From: Burkholderia anthina
GTDB lineage: Bacteria > Pseudomonadota > Gammaproteobacteria > Burkholderiales > Burkholderiaceae
Direction of reading: 5' to 3'
NCBI RefSeq assembly: GCF_902498995.1
Contig: NZ_CABVLY010000019.1
Coordinates: 1 to 64,000, forward strand
DNA: 64,000 bases
In this document: piece after piece, positions 46,754 to 57,734 of the stretch
How positions within the stretch are numbered: the first letter of the stretch is position 1
Layout of the letters: the number at the start of each line of letters is the position of its first letter
Notes under the pieces: generated by a model
What the model was told of the DNA's origin: nothing
Database searches by the model: none
The model's input: only the letters and a program-made list of their open reading frames with translations
Program-made: the position numbers and the translations under genes

Positions 46754-48163
46754 ATGGCACAGACTCTCTACGACAAACTGTGGAACACCCACGTCGTCCA
46801 CACCGAGGACGACGGCACGGCATTGCTCTATATCGACCGTCAACTGCTGCACGAAGTCACGAGCCCGCAGGCATTCGAAGGGCTGAACGTCGCGCACCGT
46901 CCGGTGTGGCGCATCAGCGCGAACCTGGCCGTGTCGGACCACAACGTCCCGACCACCGATCGCAGCCACGGCATCGCCGATCCCGTCTCGAAGCTGCAGG
47001 TCGACACGCTGGATGCGAACTGCGATGCGTTCGGCATCACGCAGTTCAAGATGAACGACGTGCGCCAGGGCATCGTGCACATCATCGGGCCGGAGCAGGG
47101 CGCGACGCTGCCGGGCATGACGATCGTGTGCGGCGATTCGCACACGTCGACGCACGGCGCGTTCGGCGCGCTCGCGCACGGCATCGGCACGTCGGAAGTC
47201 GAGCACGTGCTCGCGACGCAAACGCTGCTGCAGAAAAAGAGCAAGAACATGCTCGTGAAGGTCGAGGGCACGCTGCCGCGCGGCTGTACCGCGAAGGACA
47301 TCGTGCTCGCGATCATCGGCAAGATCGGCACGGCAGGCGGCACGGGCTACGCGATCGAATTCGGCGGCTCGACGATCCGCGCGCTGACGATGGAAGGCCG
47401 GATGACCGTCTGCAACATGGCGATCGAAGCCGGCGCGCGCGCGGGCATGGTCGCCGTCGACGATACGACGATCGACTACCTGAAGGGCCGTCCGTTCGTG
47501 CCGACCGGCGCGGAATGGAACCAGGCCGTCGAATACTGGCGCGAGTTCAAGTCCGACGAAGGCGCGCAGTTCGACCGCGTCGTCGAGCTGAACGCCGCCG
47601 AGATCGTCCCGCAGGTCACGTGGGGCACGTCGCCGGAAATGGTCACGTCGATCGACGGTCGCGTGCCGGACCCGGAGCGCGAGAAGGATCCGGTCAAGCG
47701 CGACGCGATGGAGCGCGCGCTGGCCTACATGGCGCTCGAGCCGAACACGCCGATCGAGTCGATCAAGGTCGACAAGATCTTCATCGGTTCGTGCACGAAC
47801 GCGCGCATCGAGGATATCCGCGCGGCCGCGTACGTCGTGAAGAAGCTGAACCGTCGCGTCGCGTCGAACGTGCGCCTCGCGATGGTCGTGCCGGGCTCGG
47901 GCCTCGTGAAGGCGCAGGCCGAGCGCGAAGGGCTCGACAAGGTGTTCACCGACGCCGGCTTCGAATGGCGCGAGCCGGGCTGCTCGATGTGCCTCGCGAT
48001 GAACGCCGACCGGCTCGATCCGGGCGAGCGCTGCGCGTCGACGTCGAACCGCAACTTCGAAGGCCGGCAGGGCGCGGGCGGCCGTACGCACCTCGTGAGC
48101 CCCGCGATGGCGGCGGCAGCGGCGATCGAAGGTCACTTCGTCGATATTCGCAAGCTGGGGTAA
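46754..48163 (+). CDS. leuC: 3-Isopropylmalate dehydratase large subunit
   Basis: Leucine biosynthesis, isomerising 2- to 3-isopropylmalate with LeuD; 469 residues. Fe-S cysteines are in [16 protein letters not shown] and [29 protein letters not shown] and RSHGIADP are active-site stretches. The ATG at 46754 begins [15 protein letters not shown], the usual LeuC start. Confidence 0.96.
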   Translation: MAQTLYDKLWNTHVVHTEDDGTALLYIDRQLLHEVTSPQAFEGLNVAHRPVWRISANLAVSDHNVPTTDRSHGIADPVSKLQVDTLDANCDAFGITQFKMNDVRQGIVHIIGPEQGATLPGMTIVCGDSHTSTHGAFGALAHGIGTSEVEHVLATQTLLQKKSKNMLVKVEGTLPRGCTAKDIVLAIIGKIGTAGGTGYAIEFGGSTIRALTMEGRMTVCNMAIEAGARAGMVAVDDTTIDYLKGRPFVPTGAEWNQAVEYWREFKSDEGAQFDRVVELNAAEIVPQVTWGTSPEMVTSIDGRVPDPEREKDPVKRDAMERALAYMALEPNTPIESIKVDKIFIGSCTNARIEDIRAAAYVVKKLNRRVASNVRLAMVVPGSGLVKAQAEREGLDKVFTDAGFEWREPGCSMCLAMNADRLDPGERCASTSNRNFEGRQGAGGRTHLVSPAMAAAAAIEGHFVDIRKLG

Positions 48164-48166
48164 CGC

Positions 48167-48313
48167 GTGACGGCATCGAAGGTCATCGCGCGGCTGGTTG
48201 CCGCGCTGGCGCTCGCGGGGCTGGGCTTCGGCCTGGCCGGTTGCAATACCGTCCGAGGCTTCGGCGAGGACGTCAATGCCGCCGGCAACGCGCTCCAGCG
48301 CGCCGCGGACTGA
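48167..48313 (+). CDS. Entericidin A/B-family small lipoprotein
   Basis: 48-residue frame from a GTG at 48167. It begins with a basic stretch and a hydrophobic segment (LVAALALAGLGFGLAGC) with the lipobox LAGC, then NTVRGFGEDVNAAGNALQRA. That matches entericidins (Cys-Asn-Thr, GxGxD, AG). It lies 3 bases after leuC and before leuD, a position I recall from related genomes. Likely an envelope lipoprotein; toxicity is not implied by sequence. Confidence 0.75.
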   Translation: MTASKVIARLVAALALAGLGFGLAGCNTVRGFGEDVNAAGNALQRAAD

Positions 48314-48378
48314 TGCCCGCCGAGAATTTGTCGATGTGCGCCGGCTGATTGCCGGCCCTTCAACCGGATAGACGGATC

Positions 48379-49029
48379 ATGGAAAAATTCACTGTACATA
48401 CCGGCGTCGTGGCGCCGCTCGATCGCGAGAACGTCGACACCGACGCGATCATCCCGAAGCAGTTCCTGAAGTCGATCAAGCGCACGGGCTTCGGTCCGAA
48501 CGCGTTCGACGAATGGCGCTACCTTGACCACGGCGAGCCGGGCCAGGACAACTCGACGCGCCCGCTGAACCCGGACTTCGTGCTGAACCAGCCGCGCTAC
48601 CAGGGCGCATCGGTGCTGCTCGCACGCAAGAACTTCGGCTGCGGCAGCTCGCGCGAGCACGCACCGTGGGCGCTGCAGCAGTATGGTTTCCGCGCGATCA
48701 TCGCGCCGAGCTTCGCGGACATCTTCTTCAACAACTGCTACAAGAACGGGCTGCTGCCGATCGTGCTGACCGAGCAGCAGGTCGATCACCTGTTCAACGA
48801 TACGTACGCGTTCACCGGTTATCAGCTGACGATCGATCTCGACGCGCAAGTCGTGCGCACGGGCGACGGCCGCGAGTATTCGTTCGATATCACCGCGTTC
48901 CGCAAGTACTGCCTGCTGAACGGCTTCGACGACATCGGCCTGACGCTGCGTCACGCCGACAAGATTCGTCAGTTCGAAGCGGAGCGGCTCGCGAAGCAGC
49001 CGTGGCTCAACAACAAGCTGGTCGGCTGA
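48379..49029 (+). CDS. leuD: 3-Isopropylmalate dehydratase small subunit
   Basis: Swivel-domain partner of LeuC; 216 residues. [20 protein letters not shown] and [20 protein letters not shown] are the substrate-binding motifs. The ATG at 48379 gives the usual start [14 protein letters not shown]. Confidence 0.95.
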   Translation: MEKFTVHTGVVAPLDRENVDTDAIIPKQFLKSIKRTGFGPNAFDEWRYLDHGEPGQDNSTRPLNPDFVLNQPRYQGASVLLARKNFGCGSSREHAPWALQQYGFRAIIAPSFADIFFNNCYKNGLLPIVLTEQQVDHLFNDTYAFTGYQLTIDLDAQVVRTGDGREYSFDITAFRKYCLLNGFDDIGLTLRHADKIRQFEAERLAKQPWLNNKLVG

Positions 49030-49108
49030 GATCGTCTTTCGGTTGGGCGCGCCAGGGGCGCGCTTGCCCGCCTGCCTCCATAAAAATCTACCCAGTCAGG
49101 AATAACGC

Positions 49109-50176
49109 ATGAAGATTGCAGTGCTGCCCGGCGACGGCATCGGTCCGGAAATCGTCAACGAAGCGGTCAAGGTGCTGAACGCACTCGACGAAAAATTCGA
49201 GCTCGAGCAGGCGCCGGTCGGCGGCGCGGGCTACGAGGCGAGCGGTCATCCGCTGCCCGACGCGACGCTGAAGCTCGCAAAGGAAGCCGACGCGATCCTG
49301 TTCGGCGCGGTCGGCGACTGGAAGTACGACTCGCTCGAGCGCGCGCTGCGCCCCGAGCAGGCGATCCTCGGGCTGCGCAAGCACCTCGAGCTGTTCGCGA
49401 ACTTCCGCCCGGCGATCTGCTATCCGCAGCTCGTCGATGCGTCGCCGCTGAAGCCGGAGCTCGTCGCGGGCCTCGACATCCTGATCGTGCGCGAATTGAA
49501 CGGCGACATCTACTTTGGCCAGCCGCGCGGCGTGCGCGCAGCGCCGGACGGCCCGTTCGCCGGCGAGCGCGAAGGCTTCGACACGATGCGCTACTCGGAA
49601 CCGGAAGTGCGCCGCATCGCGCACGTCGCGTTCCAGGCCGCGCAAAAACGCGCGAAGAAGCTGCTGTCGGTCGACAAGTCGAACGTGCTGGAGACGTCGC
49701 AGTTCTGGCGCGACGTTATGATCGACGTGTCGAAGGAATATGCGGACGTCGAGCTGTCGCACATGTACGTCGACAACGCGGCGATGCAGCTCGCGAAGGC
49801 GCCGAAGCAGTTCGACGTGATCGTGACCGGCAACATGTTCGGCGACATCCTGTCGGATGAAGCGTCGATGCTGACGGGTTCGATCGGCATGCTGCCGTCG
49901 GCGTCGCTCGACAAGAACAACAAGGGTCTGTACGAACCGTCGCACGGTTCGGCGCCGGACATCGCGGGCAAGGGCATCGCGAATCCGCTCGCGACGATCC
50001 TGTCGGCCGCGATGCTGCTGCGCTATTCGCTGAATCGCGCGGAGCAGGCCGATCGCATTGAGCGCGCGGTGAAAACGGTGCTCGAACAAGGCTATCGCAC
50101 GGGCGACATCGCGACGCCGGGCTGCAAGCAGGTCGGCACGGCGGCGATGGGCGATGCCGTGGTCGCCGCGCTGTAA
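49109..50176 (+). CDS. leuB: 3-Isopropylmalate dehydrogenase
   Basis: NAD-dependent oxidative decarboxylation in leucine synthesis; 355 residues. [20 protein letters not shown], the substrate region LRELNGD (here [11 protein letters not shown]), metal-binding [15 protein letters not shown], and NAD-binding [18 protein letters not shown] are intact. Last leu gene, 79 bases after leuD. Confidence 0.96.
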   Translation: MKIAVLPGDGIGPEIVNEAVKVLNALDEKFELEQAPVGGAGYEASGHPLPDATLKLAKEADAILFGAVGDWKYDSLERALRPEQAILGLRKHLELFANFRPAICYPQLVDASPLKPELVAGLDILIVRELNGDIYFGQPRGVRAAPDGPFAGEREGFDTMRYSEPEVRRIAHVAFQAAQKRAKKLLSVDKSNVLETSQFWRDVMIDVSKEYADVELSHMYVDNAAMQLAKAPKQFDVIVTGNMFGDILSDEASMLTGSIGMLPSASLDKNNKGLYEPSHGSAPDIAGKGIANPLATILSAAMLLRYSLNRAEQADRIERAVKTVLEQGYRTGDIATPGCKQVGTAAMGDAVVAAL

Positions 50177-50246
50177 CGCGTCGGCAGTGAATGTAGAAAG
50201 GGCGCGAACGGGCCGGAAAATCGGCCGGTTCGCGCACGGTTGACCG

Positions 50247-50275
50247 TTGTGCGGGCAACCGGCTTTGTGTAGACT
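50247..50275 (+). promoter_or_regulatory. Candidate promoter for the asd leader
   Basis: TTGTGC at 50247-50252 and TAGACT at 50270-50275 are spaced exactly 17 bases. Predicted transcription would begin at or next to the ATG of the leader frame at 50282, giving a nearly leaderless message. Inferred from consensus only. Confidence 0.4.
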
Positions 50276-50281
50276 CGAACG

Positions 50282-50401
50282 ATGGCGCTGATTTCCCTGA
50301 TCTCCCCGGTCTTGAAACTCCACGGCAACATTGCCCGTGCGGGTGCGCGCGCCATCGTCATCACGAAAACCATTACCACGAAAACGATCATTAAACGCTG
50401 A
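50282..50401 (+). CDS. Candidate Thr/Lys/Ile-rich leader peptide upstream of asd
   Basis: A 39-codon frame from ATG at 50282 to TGA at 50399. Its last third reads [16 protein letters not shown]: five Thr, four Lys and five Ile in 16 residues, which stands out sharply from the Ala/Arg/Gly-rich translations around it. Thr, Lys and Ile are end products of the aspartate pathway that asd feeds, and the layout resembles the thrL leader of enterobacteria. A structured segment follows before asd. Existence of the peptide is an inference. Confidence 0.5.
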   Translation: MALISLISPVLKLHGNIARAGARAIVITKTITTKTIIKR

Positions 50402-50404
50402 TCG

Positions 50405-50459
50405 TCCGTCGTGCCCGCCTGTTTCCCCGCGCGGTCACGCCGGGGACGGAAATGGCGGG
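50405..50459 (+). promoter_or_regulatory. Alternative hairpins between the leader frame and asd
   Basis: CCCGCC (50414-50419) pairs with GGCGGG (50454-50459), enclosing TCCCCG (50424-50429) with CGGGGA (50441-50446). An alternative pairing, TCCGTC (50405-50410) with GACGGA (50445-50450), uses two of the same bases and excludes the inner stem. No T run follows, so a classic terminator is not shown. Confidence 0.4.
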
Positions 50460-50483
50460 GAAGCTCCATTCAAAGGGTTAGTC

Positions 50484-51605
50484 ATGAACGTAGGTCTCGT
50501 AGGTTGGCGCGGCATGGTCGGCAGCGTGCTGATGCAGCGCATGCAGGAAGAGGGCGATTTCGACCTGATCGAACCGGTGTTTTTCAGCACCAGCAACACG
50601 GGCGGCAAGGCGCCATCGTTCGCGAAAAACGAGACTACGCTCAAGGACGCGACCAACGTCGACGAGCTGAAGAAGTGCGACGTGATCATCACGTGCCAGG
50701 GCGGCGACTACACGAACGACGTGTTCCCGAAGCTGCGCGCGGCCGGCTGGAACGGCTACTGGATCGACGCGGCATCGTCGCTGCGGATGCAGGACGACGC
50801 GGTCATCATTCTCGATCCGGTCAACCTCGACGTGATCAAGGATGCGCTCGTCAAGGGCACGAAGAACTTCGTCGGCGGCAACTGCACGGTCAGCCTGATG
50901 CTGATGGCGCTCGGCGGCCTGTTCCGCGAGAACCTCGTCGACTGGATGACGGCGATGACGTATCAGGCCGCATCGGGCGCGGGCGCGCAGAACATGCGCG
51001 AACTGCTGTCGCAGATGGGCGCGCTGCACGGCGCGGTGCAGGAACAGCTCGCCGATCCGGCTTCCGCGATCCTCGACATCGACCGCCGCGTGCTCGCGAC
51101 GATGAACAGCGACGCGATGCCGACGAGCCACTTCGGCGTGCCGCTTGCCGGCTCGCTGATTCCGTGGATCGACAAGGATCTCGGCAACGGGATGTCGAAG
51201 GAAGAGTGGAAGGGCGGCGCGGAAACCAACAAGATCCTCGGCAAGCCCGCGATGGGCGAGCCGGGCTCGATCCCCGTCGACGGCCTGTGCGTGCGGATCG
51301 GCGCGATGCGCTGCCACTCGCAGGCGCTGACGATCAAGCTGAAGAAGGACGTGCCGCTCGACGAGATCAACGGCATCCTCGCGTCGGCGAACGACTGGGT
51401 GAAGGTCGTGCCGAACGAGCGTGAAGCGTCGATGCGCGATCTGTCGCCGGCCAGGATCACCGGCACGCTGACGGTGCCGGTCGGCCGCCTGCGCAAGCTC
51501 GCGATGGGCGGCGAATACCTGTCGGCATTCACGGTCGGCGATCAACTGTTGTGGGGCGCGGCCGAGCCGCTGCGCCGCATGCTGCGCATCCTGCTCGACA
51601 AGTAA
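50484..51605 (+). CDS. asd: Aspartate-semialdehyde dehydrogenase
   Basis: NADPH-dependent step to the branch point of Lys, Met, Thr and Ile synthesis and of cell-wall diaminopimelate; 373 residues, gamma-proteobacterial type. [19 protein letters not shown] is the cofactor site, [17 protein letters not shown] the catalytic Cys, and [17 protein letters not shown] the acid-base His. The ATG at 50484 follows AAAGG. Confidence 0.96.
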   Translation: MNVGLVGWRGMVGSVLMQRMQEEGDFDLIEPVFFSTSNTGGKAPSFAKNETTLKDATNVDELKKCDVIITCQGGDYTNDVFPKLRAAGWNGYWIDAASSLRMQDDAVIILDPVNLDVIKDALVKGTKNFVGGNCTVSLMLMALGGLFRENLVDWMTAMTYQAASGAGAQNMRELLSQMGALHGAVQEQLADPASAILDIDRRVLATMNSDAMPTSHFGVPLAGSLIPWIDKDLGNGMSKEEWKGGAETNKILGKPAMGEPGSIPVDGLCVRIGAMRCHSQALTIKLKKDVPLDEINGILASANDWVKVVPNEREASMRDLSPARITGTLTVPVGRLRKLAMGGEYLSAFTVGDQLLWGAAEPLRRMLRILLDK

Positions 51606-51645
51606 GTATCGGGCCGCACCGCGCGCCATCGGCGCGCGAAGCGAT

Positions 51646-51682
51646 ACGCCTGCCTGCCCTTTGCGGGGCGGCAGGCGTTTTT
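51646..51682 (+). terminator. Rho-independent terminator after asd
   Basis: ACGCCTGCC (51646-51654) pairs with GGCAGGCGT (51670-51678) around an inner CCC/GGG stem, then Ts to 51682. It lies 40 bases past the asd stop and separates asd from fimV. Confidence 0.9.
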
Positions 51683-51992
51683 CGTTGGTGGCCCGCGTGC
51701 GCAGGGGCGGTATCGATCGGTGCCCCCGTTTTCGACAAGACCATTGCACGCGATTCGTGCGCCGGCGGCCCGCGTGGGCGCCGTTGCAACGATGCACGGC
51801 CACGGCCGGCCGCGCCCGCCGGCGACGAATTCGGCCCGAACCCGATCGTGTGAAGTAAACTACGCGGTTACGACGCGCAGAGTCGCCGAAAGCGTCGCGT
51901 TCTGCGCGACGCTTTTGCATTTCTGCGGCGACTTTGTTGACGCTTTCAAACGCGAATCCGAGCCGCGCCCGCGCGCGGCGATAGAGCCTACG

Positions 51993-54026
51993 ATGTCCCG
52001 AATTTCCTTGTTTCCGCGTCAGTCTCGTCTGTCGCGCGCCGTGCGTGGCGCGCTGGCGATCCTGGCGCTCGGTGCGGCCGCATCGGCCTGGGCGGCCGGC
52101 ACCGGCGAACTGCCGGCGTCCGGTGCCGGCGCCGCCGCGCCGCTCATCGTGACGGTCCAGCCCGGCCAGTCGTTGAACGACATCGCGAAAGCGGCCACGC
52201 AGTCGCACGATCCGGCCGTGCTCGCACGCGCCGGCCGCGCGCTGTTCGACGCGAATCCGCAGGCGTTCATGAAGCATGACGCGAGCCGCCTGAAGGTGGG
52301 CGCGACGCTGACGGTACCCGCGCTCGACGCGACGGGCGCGGTGCTCGCGCCGGCCGGTGCGTCCGCGGCAACGGCAGCCTCCGCTGCAGTCGCCGGGGCG
52401 AGCGACGCGGCAGCCGCGCAGCATGGCGCGTCCGCGTCGCATCCGGGCTCGGCCGTGCAAGCCGCGCCGAGCGCATCGGTCGCGCATGCTGCACCGGTGA
52501 GCGGTGCGAGCCCGGCAGCGGTAGCCGATGCATCGGCTTCGGTCGGTGCTTCCGCCGCGCATGGCGCGTCGACGGTCGAAACCGTTCAGCCGGCAGCACC
52601 CGTTGCCGGCGCAAGCGGGCCGCACGTCTGGAGCGGGACGATCCAGTCCGCACCGTCGTCGGCGAGCGAGACGGCCGCCCAGCCTGCACCGGGCGCTCCG
52701 AGCGAAGGCGCGCATGAACCGGCCGGCGCGGCGCCCGCCGCGGTCGCATCGCAGCCGCGGCCGTCGAGCCTGCAGCAACTGCTTGCGCTGAAAAATCGCG
52801 TGCTGATGGAACTGCAGAAACACGGGATCGGCAAGCCGGCCGCAACGAACGGCGCAGCCCCCGCGCCGGCGCCTGCCGTACCGCGCCCGGCCGCGAACGA
52901 TGCCGGTGCGCCGGCCGCTGCATCGGCCGGCGCGGCGCCGGCGAGTGAAGCGGCGTCCGGCGTGGCCGCCAGTGCCGCGCAGCCGGCATCGGCGCCGGTG
53001 CAGCCGGCCGTGCCGGTAGCAAGCGCAGCGCCTGCGAGCGGTGGCGAGCAGGTGGACTGGCGTCCGGCCGCGGTGGCCGGCGCCGGTGTGGTCGTTCTCG
53101 CAGCCGGGTTCGCGTGGCGCCGGCGCCGGAAAATCCGGCTGGCGAACGCGATCGCGGCGGGTGCCGGTGATGCAGCGGCTGCCGATGCCGGCGTGTCGCC
53201 GTCCGTCGAGCCGCTGCCGCCGGCACTTCCCGAAACGCCGCTTGCCCGCGATGCAGCCACCGACGCGGGCCTCGTCGCGGCCGACGCGGTAGCCGCCGAG
53301 GCGTTCGAGGCGCGCGATGCCGACGTGTCGCCGCAGTCGGAAGTGGCGAAGCCGCATGATGATCGAGCGGAAGCGACTGCCACGCACGCCGAGCCTGAGC
53401 ACGACTCGGCTGTGGTTCCGCACGACGTGAAACCTGGAGCGGAAGCGGTTGCCGATCCGTCCGACGCACGTCCGGCGAACGACGCGCAGCACGCCGCGCT
53501 GATGCAGAACGCGATCGCCGCGCTCAACAGTCTCGACATGCCGCTGCCGCCGCGTATTGCGGATGAGCCGGCCACGCGGGAAGGGCAGGTGGCAAGCGAT
53601 CAAATTGCAACTAACGGTCAATCCGTGCCGCACCCGCCGGTTGGCGCGAACGATCCGTCTCCGGAACGCGCGTTCGGCCAGGACGACGACTTCGATTGGG
53701 ATCCGGACGCGGCATCGCCTGCCCCCCACGCGGGCGGGGCGTCCACGTCGTCGTCGCTGCCGCCGCTCGGCGGCGCGCAGTTCGGCGCATTGAAGCTCGA
53801 TTTCGATCTCGACCTGCCGTCCACGCCGGGCGCCGTATTGCCCGCGCTGACGCCTGACGAGCTCGCGCGCATCGCGCGCAACAAGCTCGACCTCGCGTCG
53901 GAGTACGTCGAGCTCGGCGACCTGTCCGGCGCGCGCACGCTGCTGCAGGAAGTGATTGCCGCGAACGACGCCGCGACGCGCGACGACGCGCGCGCGCTGC
54001 TCGCGAAGCTGGCGGACCAGGCGTGA
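51993..54026 (+). CDS. fimV: FimV-like inner-membrane LysM protein
   Basis: Polar organiser that in pseudomonads supports type IV pili and type II secretion; 677 residues. A signal or anchor at residues 13-38 ([20 protein letters not shown]) is followed by a LysM-like domain ([18 protein letters not shown] ... [14 protein letters not shown]). Then comes about 230 residues of Ala/Pro-rich low complexity, one TM ([20 protein letters not shown]), an acidic cytoplasmic part, and the C-terminal TPR-like FimV domain ([20 protein letters not shown]). It is directly upstream of truA, as in Pseudomonas. Confidence 0.88.
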   Translation: MSRISLFPRQSRLSRAVRGALAILALGAAASAWAAGTGELPASGAGAAAPLIVTVQPGQSLNDIAKAATQSHDPAVLARAGRALFDANPQAFMKHDASRLKVGATLTVPALDATGAVLAPAGASAATAASAAVAGASDAAAAQHGASASHPGSAVQAAPSASVAHAAPVSGASPAAVADASASVGASAAHGASTVETVQPAAPVAGASGPHVWSGTIQSAPSSASETAAQPAPGAPSEGAHEPAGAAPAAVASQPRPSSLQQLLALKNRVLMELQKHGIGKPAATNGAAPAPAPAVPRPAANDAGAPAAASAGAAPASEAASGVAASAAQPASAPVQPAVPVASAAPASGGEQVDWRPAAVAGAGVVVLAAGFAWRRRRKIRLANAIAAGAGDAAAADAGVSPSVEPLPPALPETPLARDAATDAGLVAADAVAAEAFEARDADVSPQSEVAKPHDDRAEATATHAEPEHDSAVVPHDVKPGAEAVADPSDARPANDAQHAALMQNAIAALNSLDMPLPPRIADEPATREGQVASDQIATNGQSVPHPPVGANDPSPERAFGQDDDFDWDPDAASPAPHAGGASTSSSLPPLGGAQFGALKLDFDLDLPSTPGAVLPALTPDELARIARNKLDLASEYVELGDLSGARTLLQEVIAANDAATRDDARALLAKLADQA

Positions 54027-54838
54027 TGCGGATCGCGCTGGGGATTCAATACGACGGGGCAGCGTTCTGCGGCTGGCAGGCGCAGCCGCACGGCAAGACC
54101 GTGCAGGACGCGCTCGAACATGCGCTCGGCGAGTTCGCGTGCGTGCCGCTGCATACTACGGTCGCCGGGCGGACCGACACGGGCGTGCACGGGCTCGGGC
54201 AGGTCGTGCATTTCGACACCGAGCTCGATCGCGCGGAATTCTCATGGGTGCGCGGCACCAACGCGTTTCTGCCGCCGACCGTGTCCGTGCAGTGGGCGAA
54301 GGTGATGCCGGACACGTTCCACGCGCGTTTCTCGGCGTTCGAGCGCACCTATTACTACGCGCTGTATGTGCAGCCCGTGCGCTCGCCGATGCTGGCCGGC
54401 CGCGCGGGCTGGATCCACACGCCGCTCGACGACGATGCGATGCGCGCCGCCGCCGCACACCTGATCGGCGAGCACGACTTCTCGTCGTTCCGGTCGTCGG
54501 AATGCCAGTCGAAGACGCCGGTCAAACACCTGTACCGGATCGACGTGCGGCGCGCGGGCCACTTCATCCATTTCCGCTTCCGCGCGAACGCGTTCCTGCA
54601 TCACATGGTGCGCAACCTGATGGGCTGCCTCGTCGCGGTCGGCCGCGGCCGCTACCCGGCGGACTGGGTTGCCGATGTGCTGGCCGGGCGCGACCGCTCG
54701 CTCGCCGCACCCACGTTCATGGCCGACGGGCTGTATCTCGCTCACGTCGGCTACCCGGCGGAATTCGCCGTCCCGCCCGCGCAGCTCGGCAGCGTGCCGT
54801 GGAGCAGTGTCTGGGCCGATCTGGACCCGCAATCATGA
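54026..54838 (+). CDS. truA: tRNA pseudouridine(38-40) synthase
   Basis: Modifies the tRNA anticodon stem; 270 residues. The catalytic Asp is in [36 protein letters not shown] starts the fold, and [17 protein letters not shown] closes the active site. Its start overlaps the fimV stop (TGATG) and its stop overlaps trpF (ATGA). Confidence 0.96.
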   Translation: MRIALGIQYDGAAFCGWQAQPHGKTVQDALEHALGEFACVPLHTTVAGRTDTGVHGLGQVVHFDTELDRAEFSWVRGTNAFLPPTVSVQWAKVMPDTFHARFSAFERTYYYALYVQPVRSPMLAGRAGWIHTPLDDDAMRAAAAHLIGEHDFSSFRSSECQSKTPVKHLYRIDVRRAGHFIHFRFRANAFLHHMVRNLMGCLVAVGRGRYPADWVADVLAGRDRSLAAPTFMADGLYLAHVGYPAEFAVPPAQLGSVPWSSVWADLDPQS

Positions 54839-55536
54839 CGGAGCACGCCGTGTCTTCTTCGACTTCCGCCGCGGCCGGCCTCGCGCCGCGCACGCGCATC
54901 AAGCTGTGCGGGCTGTCGCGCCCCGAGGACGTGCTGCACGCAGCCGCGCTCGGCGCCGACGCGATCGGCCTCGTGTTCTACCCGAAGAGCCCGCGCGCGG
55001 TATCGATCGCGCAGGCGGCCGAGCTCGCGAGCTTGGCGCCGCCGTTCGTATCGGTGGTCGGCCTGTTCGTGAACGCGACCGAAGCCGAGATCGAGGCCGT
55101 CGTGCGCGACGTGCCGCTGACGGTGCTGCAGTTCCACGGCGACGAAACGCCCGGGCAGTGCGACGCGCTCGGCCGCGCGGCCCGGCTGCCGTGGTTGCGT
55201 GCCGTGCGTGTCGGCCCCTCGACGCAGCCGGCCGATTTGGTAGAATCGGCTCTTCATTATTCGAAAGCGCGCGGCCTCCTGTTCGACACTCTCGTGCCGG
55301 ACTACGGCGGTAGCGGCAAGGTCTTCGATTGGTCTCTTATTCCCGCAGAGCTCGCGCATCGGGCCGTTTTGAGTGGTGGCTTGAACGCGCAAAACGTCGG
55401 TGATGCGATCCGCCAGTTGCGTCCGTTTGCTGTCGATGTCTCCAGTGGCATCGAAGTGGAGGGCGCAAAGGGTGTGAAGGATCACGCCCGGATGGCGGCG
55501 TTCGTGCGCGCGGTGCGCGAAGCGGACGCCGGGTGA
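54835..55536 (+). CDS. trpF: Phosphoribosylanthranilate isomerase
   Basis: Tryptophan synthesis step 3, TIM barrel; 233 residues. Catalytic Cys in [17 protein letters not shown], general-acid Asp in [19 protein letters not shown], phosphate site in [12 protein letters not shown] and [18 protein letters not shown] Ser/Ala-rich N-terminal extension of about 18 residues is unusual but short. Confidence 0.96.
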   Translation: MTEHAVSSSTSAAAGLAPRTRIKLCGLSRPEDVLHAAALGADAIGLVFYPKSPRAVSIAQAAELASLAPPFVSVVGLFVNATEAEIEAVVRDVPLTVLQFHGDETPGQCDALGRAARLPWLRAVRVGPSTQPADLVESALHYSKARGLLFDTLVPDYGGSGKVFDWSLIPAELAHRAVLSGGLNAQNVGDAIRQLRPFAVDVSSGIEVEGAKGVKDHARMAAFVRAVREADAG

Positions 55537-55590
55537 TGCAAACGGTGCGGCCCCAAAAGCCGGGCGCACCGACCGATCGAGAGTGACACC

Positions 55591-56784
55591 ATGTACAACC
55601 TTCCTGATGATCGCGGCCACTTCGGCCCGTATGGCGGCGTGTTCGTCGCCGAAACGCTCATTCACGCGCTGGACGAACTGCGCACCGCGTACGAGAAATT
55701 CCGGAACGACCCCGAATTCGTCGCCGAATACGAGCGCGAACTGAAGTATTTCGTCGGCCGTCCGTCGCCGATCTATCACGCGCAGCGCTGGAGCGAGACG
55801 CTCGGCGGCGCGCAGATCTACCTGAAGCGCGAGGACCTGAACCACACCGGCGCACACAAGATCAACAACGTGATCGGCCAGGCGCTGCTCGCGAAGCGCA
55901 TGGGCAAGAAGCGCGTGATCGCCGAGACGGGCGCCGGCCAGCACGGCGTCGCGACCGCGACGATCTGCGCGCGCTTCGGGATGGAGTGCATCGTCTACAT
56001 GGGTTCGGAAGACGTTCGCCGTCAGGCCGCGAACGTGTACCGGATGAAGCTGCTCGGCGCGACGGTCGTGCCGGTCGAATCGGGTTCGCGCACGCTGAAG
56101 GATGCGCTGAACGAAGCGATGCGCGACTGGGTCACGAACATCGAAAGCACGTTCTACATCATCGGCACGGTCGCGGGCCCGCATCCGTATCCGGCGATGG
56201 TGCGCGACTTCCAGCGCGTGATCGGCGACGAGTGCAAGGTGCAGATGCCCGAACTCGCCGGCCGGCAGCCGGACGCGGTGATCGCTTGCGTCGGCGGCGG
56301 TTCGAACGCGATGGGCATCTTCTATCCGTACATCGACGACACATCGGTGCAGCTGATCGGCGTCGAAGCAGCCGGCGACGGCCTCGATACGGGCCGTCAC
56401 GCGGCGTCGCTGATCGCCGGCAGCCCCGGCGTGCTGCACGGCAACCGCACCTACCTGCTGCAGGACGACAACGGCCAGATCATCGAGACGCATTCGGTGT
56501 CGGCGGGCCTCGACTATCCGGGCGTCGGCCCCGAGCACGCCTGGCTGAAGGACAGCGGCCGCGCGCAGTACGTGCCGATCACCGACGACGAAGCGTTGAA
56601 GGCGTTCCACGACTGCTGCCGGATCGAGGGGATCATTCCCGCGCTCGAGTCGAGCCACGCGATCGCGTATGGCGTGAAGCTCGCCCCGACGTTGCCGAAG
56701 GACAAGATCCTGCTCGTCAACCTGTCGGGCCGCGGCGACAAGGACATGCACACGGTCGCCGAGCGATCGGGCCTCGCGCTCTGA
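55591..56784 (+). CDS. trpB: Tryptophan synthase beta chain
   Basis: PLP enzyme joining indole and serine; 397 residues. PLP lysine in [38 protein letters not shown], phosphate loop [15 protein letters not shown]. Followed 9 bases later by a methyltransferase gene rather than trpA. Confidence 0.97.
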   Translation: MYNLPDDRGHFGPYGGVFVAETLIHALDELRTAYEKFRNDPEFVAEYERELKYFVGRPSPIYHAQRWSETLGGAQIYLKREDLNHTGAHKINNVIGQALLAKRMGKKRVIAETGAGQHGVATATICARFGMECIVYMGSEDVRRQAANVYRMKLLGATVVPVESGSRTLKDALNEAMRDWVTNIESTFYIIGTVAGPHPYPAMVRDFQRVIGDECKVQMPELAGRQPDAVIACVGGGSNAMGIFYPYIDDTSVQLIGVEAAGDGLDTGRHAASLIAGSPGVLHGNRTYLLQDDNGQIIETHSVSAGLDYPGVGPEHAWLKDSGRAQYVPITDDEALKAFHDCCRIEGIIPALESSHAIAYGVKLAPTLPKDKILLVNLSGRGDKDMHTVAERSGLAL

Positions 56785-56793
56785 CCCCCGCCG

Positions 56794-57645
56794 ATGCGTG
56801 ACTTGATCGAACAGCCGGGCGGCGGCGCCGCGAGCGAAGCGGAGGCGGGGCAGCCCGTCGTCGCCGTGCCGCGCGCGCTGCCGTCCGGGATCGAACTGCA
56901 TAACCGCGATTTCATGACCGAAGCCGCGCGCCTGCCGGATGCGTCGATCGACCTGATCGTCGCCGATCCGCCATACGGGCTCGGCAAGGACTACGGCAAC
57001 GACTCGGACAAGCGTTCGGGCGACGATTTCCTCGCGTGGACGCGCGAGTGGCTCGAACTCGCGATTCCGAAGCTCAAGCCGAGCGGGTCGATGTACATCT
57101 TCTGCACGTGGCAGTACGCGCCGGAAATCTTCAGCTTCCTGAAGACGAAGCTCACGATGGTCAACGAGATCATCTGGGACCGGCGCGTACCGAGCATGGG
57201 CGGCACGACGCGCCGTTTCACGTCGGTGCACGACAACATCGGCTTTTTCGCGGTTTCCAAAGCGTATTACTTCGATCTCGATCCGGTCCGCATCCCGTAC
57301 GACGCCGACACGAAGAAGGCCCGCTCGCGCAAGCTGTTCGAAGGCAGCAAGTGGCTGGAGATGGGCTACAACCCGAAGGACGTCTGGTCGGTCTCGCGCC
57401 TGCATCGGCAGCACGCGGAGCGCGTCGATCATCCGACCCAGAAGCCGCTGGAAATCATCGAGCGGATGGTGCTCGCAAGCTGCCCGCCGGGCGGCCGCGT
57501 GCTCGATCCGTTCATGGGCAGCGGCACGACCGCGGTGGCCTGCGCACGGCAGGGGCGCGACTTCGTCGGCTACGAGATCAACGAAAGTTATTGCGCGATC
57601 GCGCACGAGCGCGTGAACGCGCTCGCCGCGCAGGCGTGCGCGTGA
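56794..57645 (+). CDS. Orphan N6/N4 DNA methyltransferase (beta class)
   Basis: 283 residues. Motif IV is IVADPPYGLGKDYGND near residue 50; motif I, VLDPFMGSGTTAVACARQG, lies near the C-terminus. DPPY before FxGxG is the beta-class order. HPTQKPLEIIERMV is the family motif X. No restriction gene is near, so it is an orphan that probably acts on replication or expression. From memory, the equivalent trp-linked enzyme of B. cenocepacia is reported to methylate GTWWAC; I cannot confirm that this copy does. Confidence 0.88.
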   Translation: MRDLIEQPGGGAASEAEAGQPVVAVPRALPSGIELHNRDFMTEAARLPDASIDLIVADPPYGLGKDYGNDSDKRSGDDFLAWTREWLELAIPKLKPSGSMYIFCTWQYAPEIFSFLKTKLTMVNEIIWDRRVPSMGGTTRRFTSVHDNIGFFAVSKAYYFDLDPVRIPYDADTKKARSRKLFEGSKWLEMGYNPKDVWSVSRLHRQHAERVDHPTQKPLEIIERMVLASCPPGGRVLDPFMGSGTTAVACARQGRDFVGYEINESYCAIAHERVNALAAQACA

Positions 57646-57683
57646 GTCGCGCCGCCGCAGTGCCGATCGCTGCTTTGCATTGG

Positions 57684-57717
57684 GACCGGAGTAAGCGCTA
57701 AAGCGCTCACTCCGGTC
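57684..57717 (+). promoter_or_regulatory. Hairpin just upstream of trpA
   Basis: GACCGGAGT (57684-57692) pairs with ACTCCGGTC (57709-57717). Inside, after one mismatch, AGCGCT (57694-57699) faces AGCGCT (57702-57707). The stem ends 17 bases before the trpA ATG, just 5' of the ribosome-binding AAAGGAAA, and has no T run. A transcript-processing or translation-control element is possible. Confidence 0.55.
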
Positions 57718-57734
57718 GACAAAGGAAAATTGCC

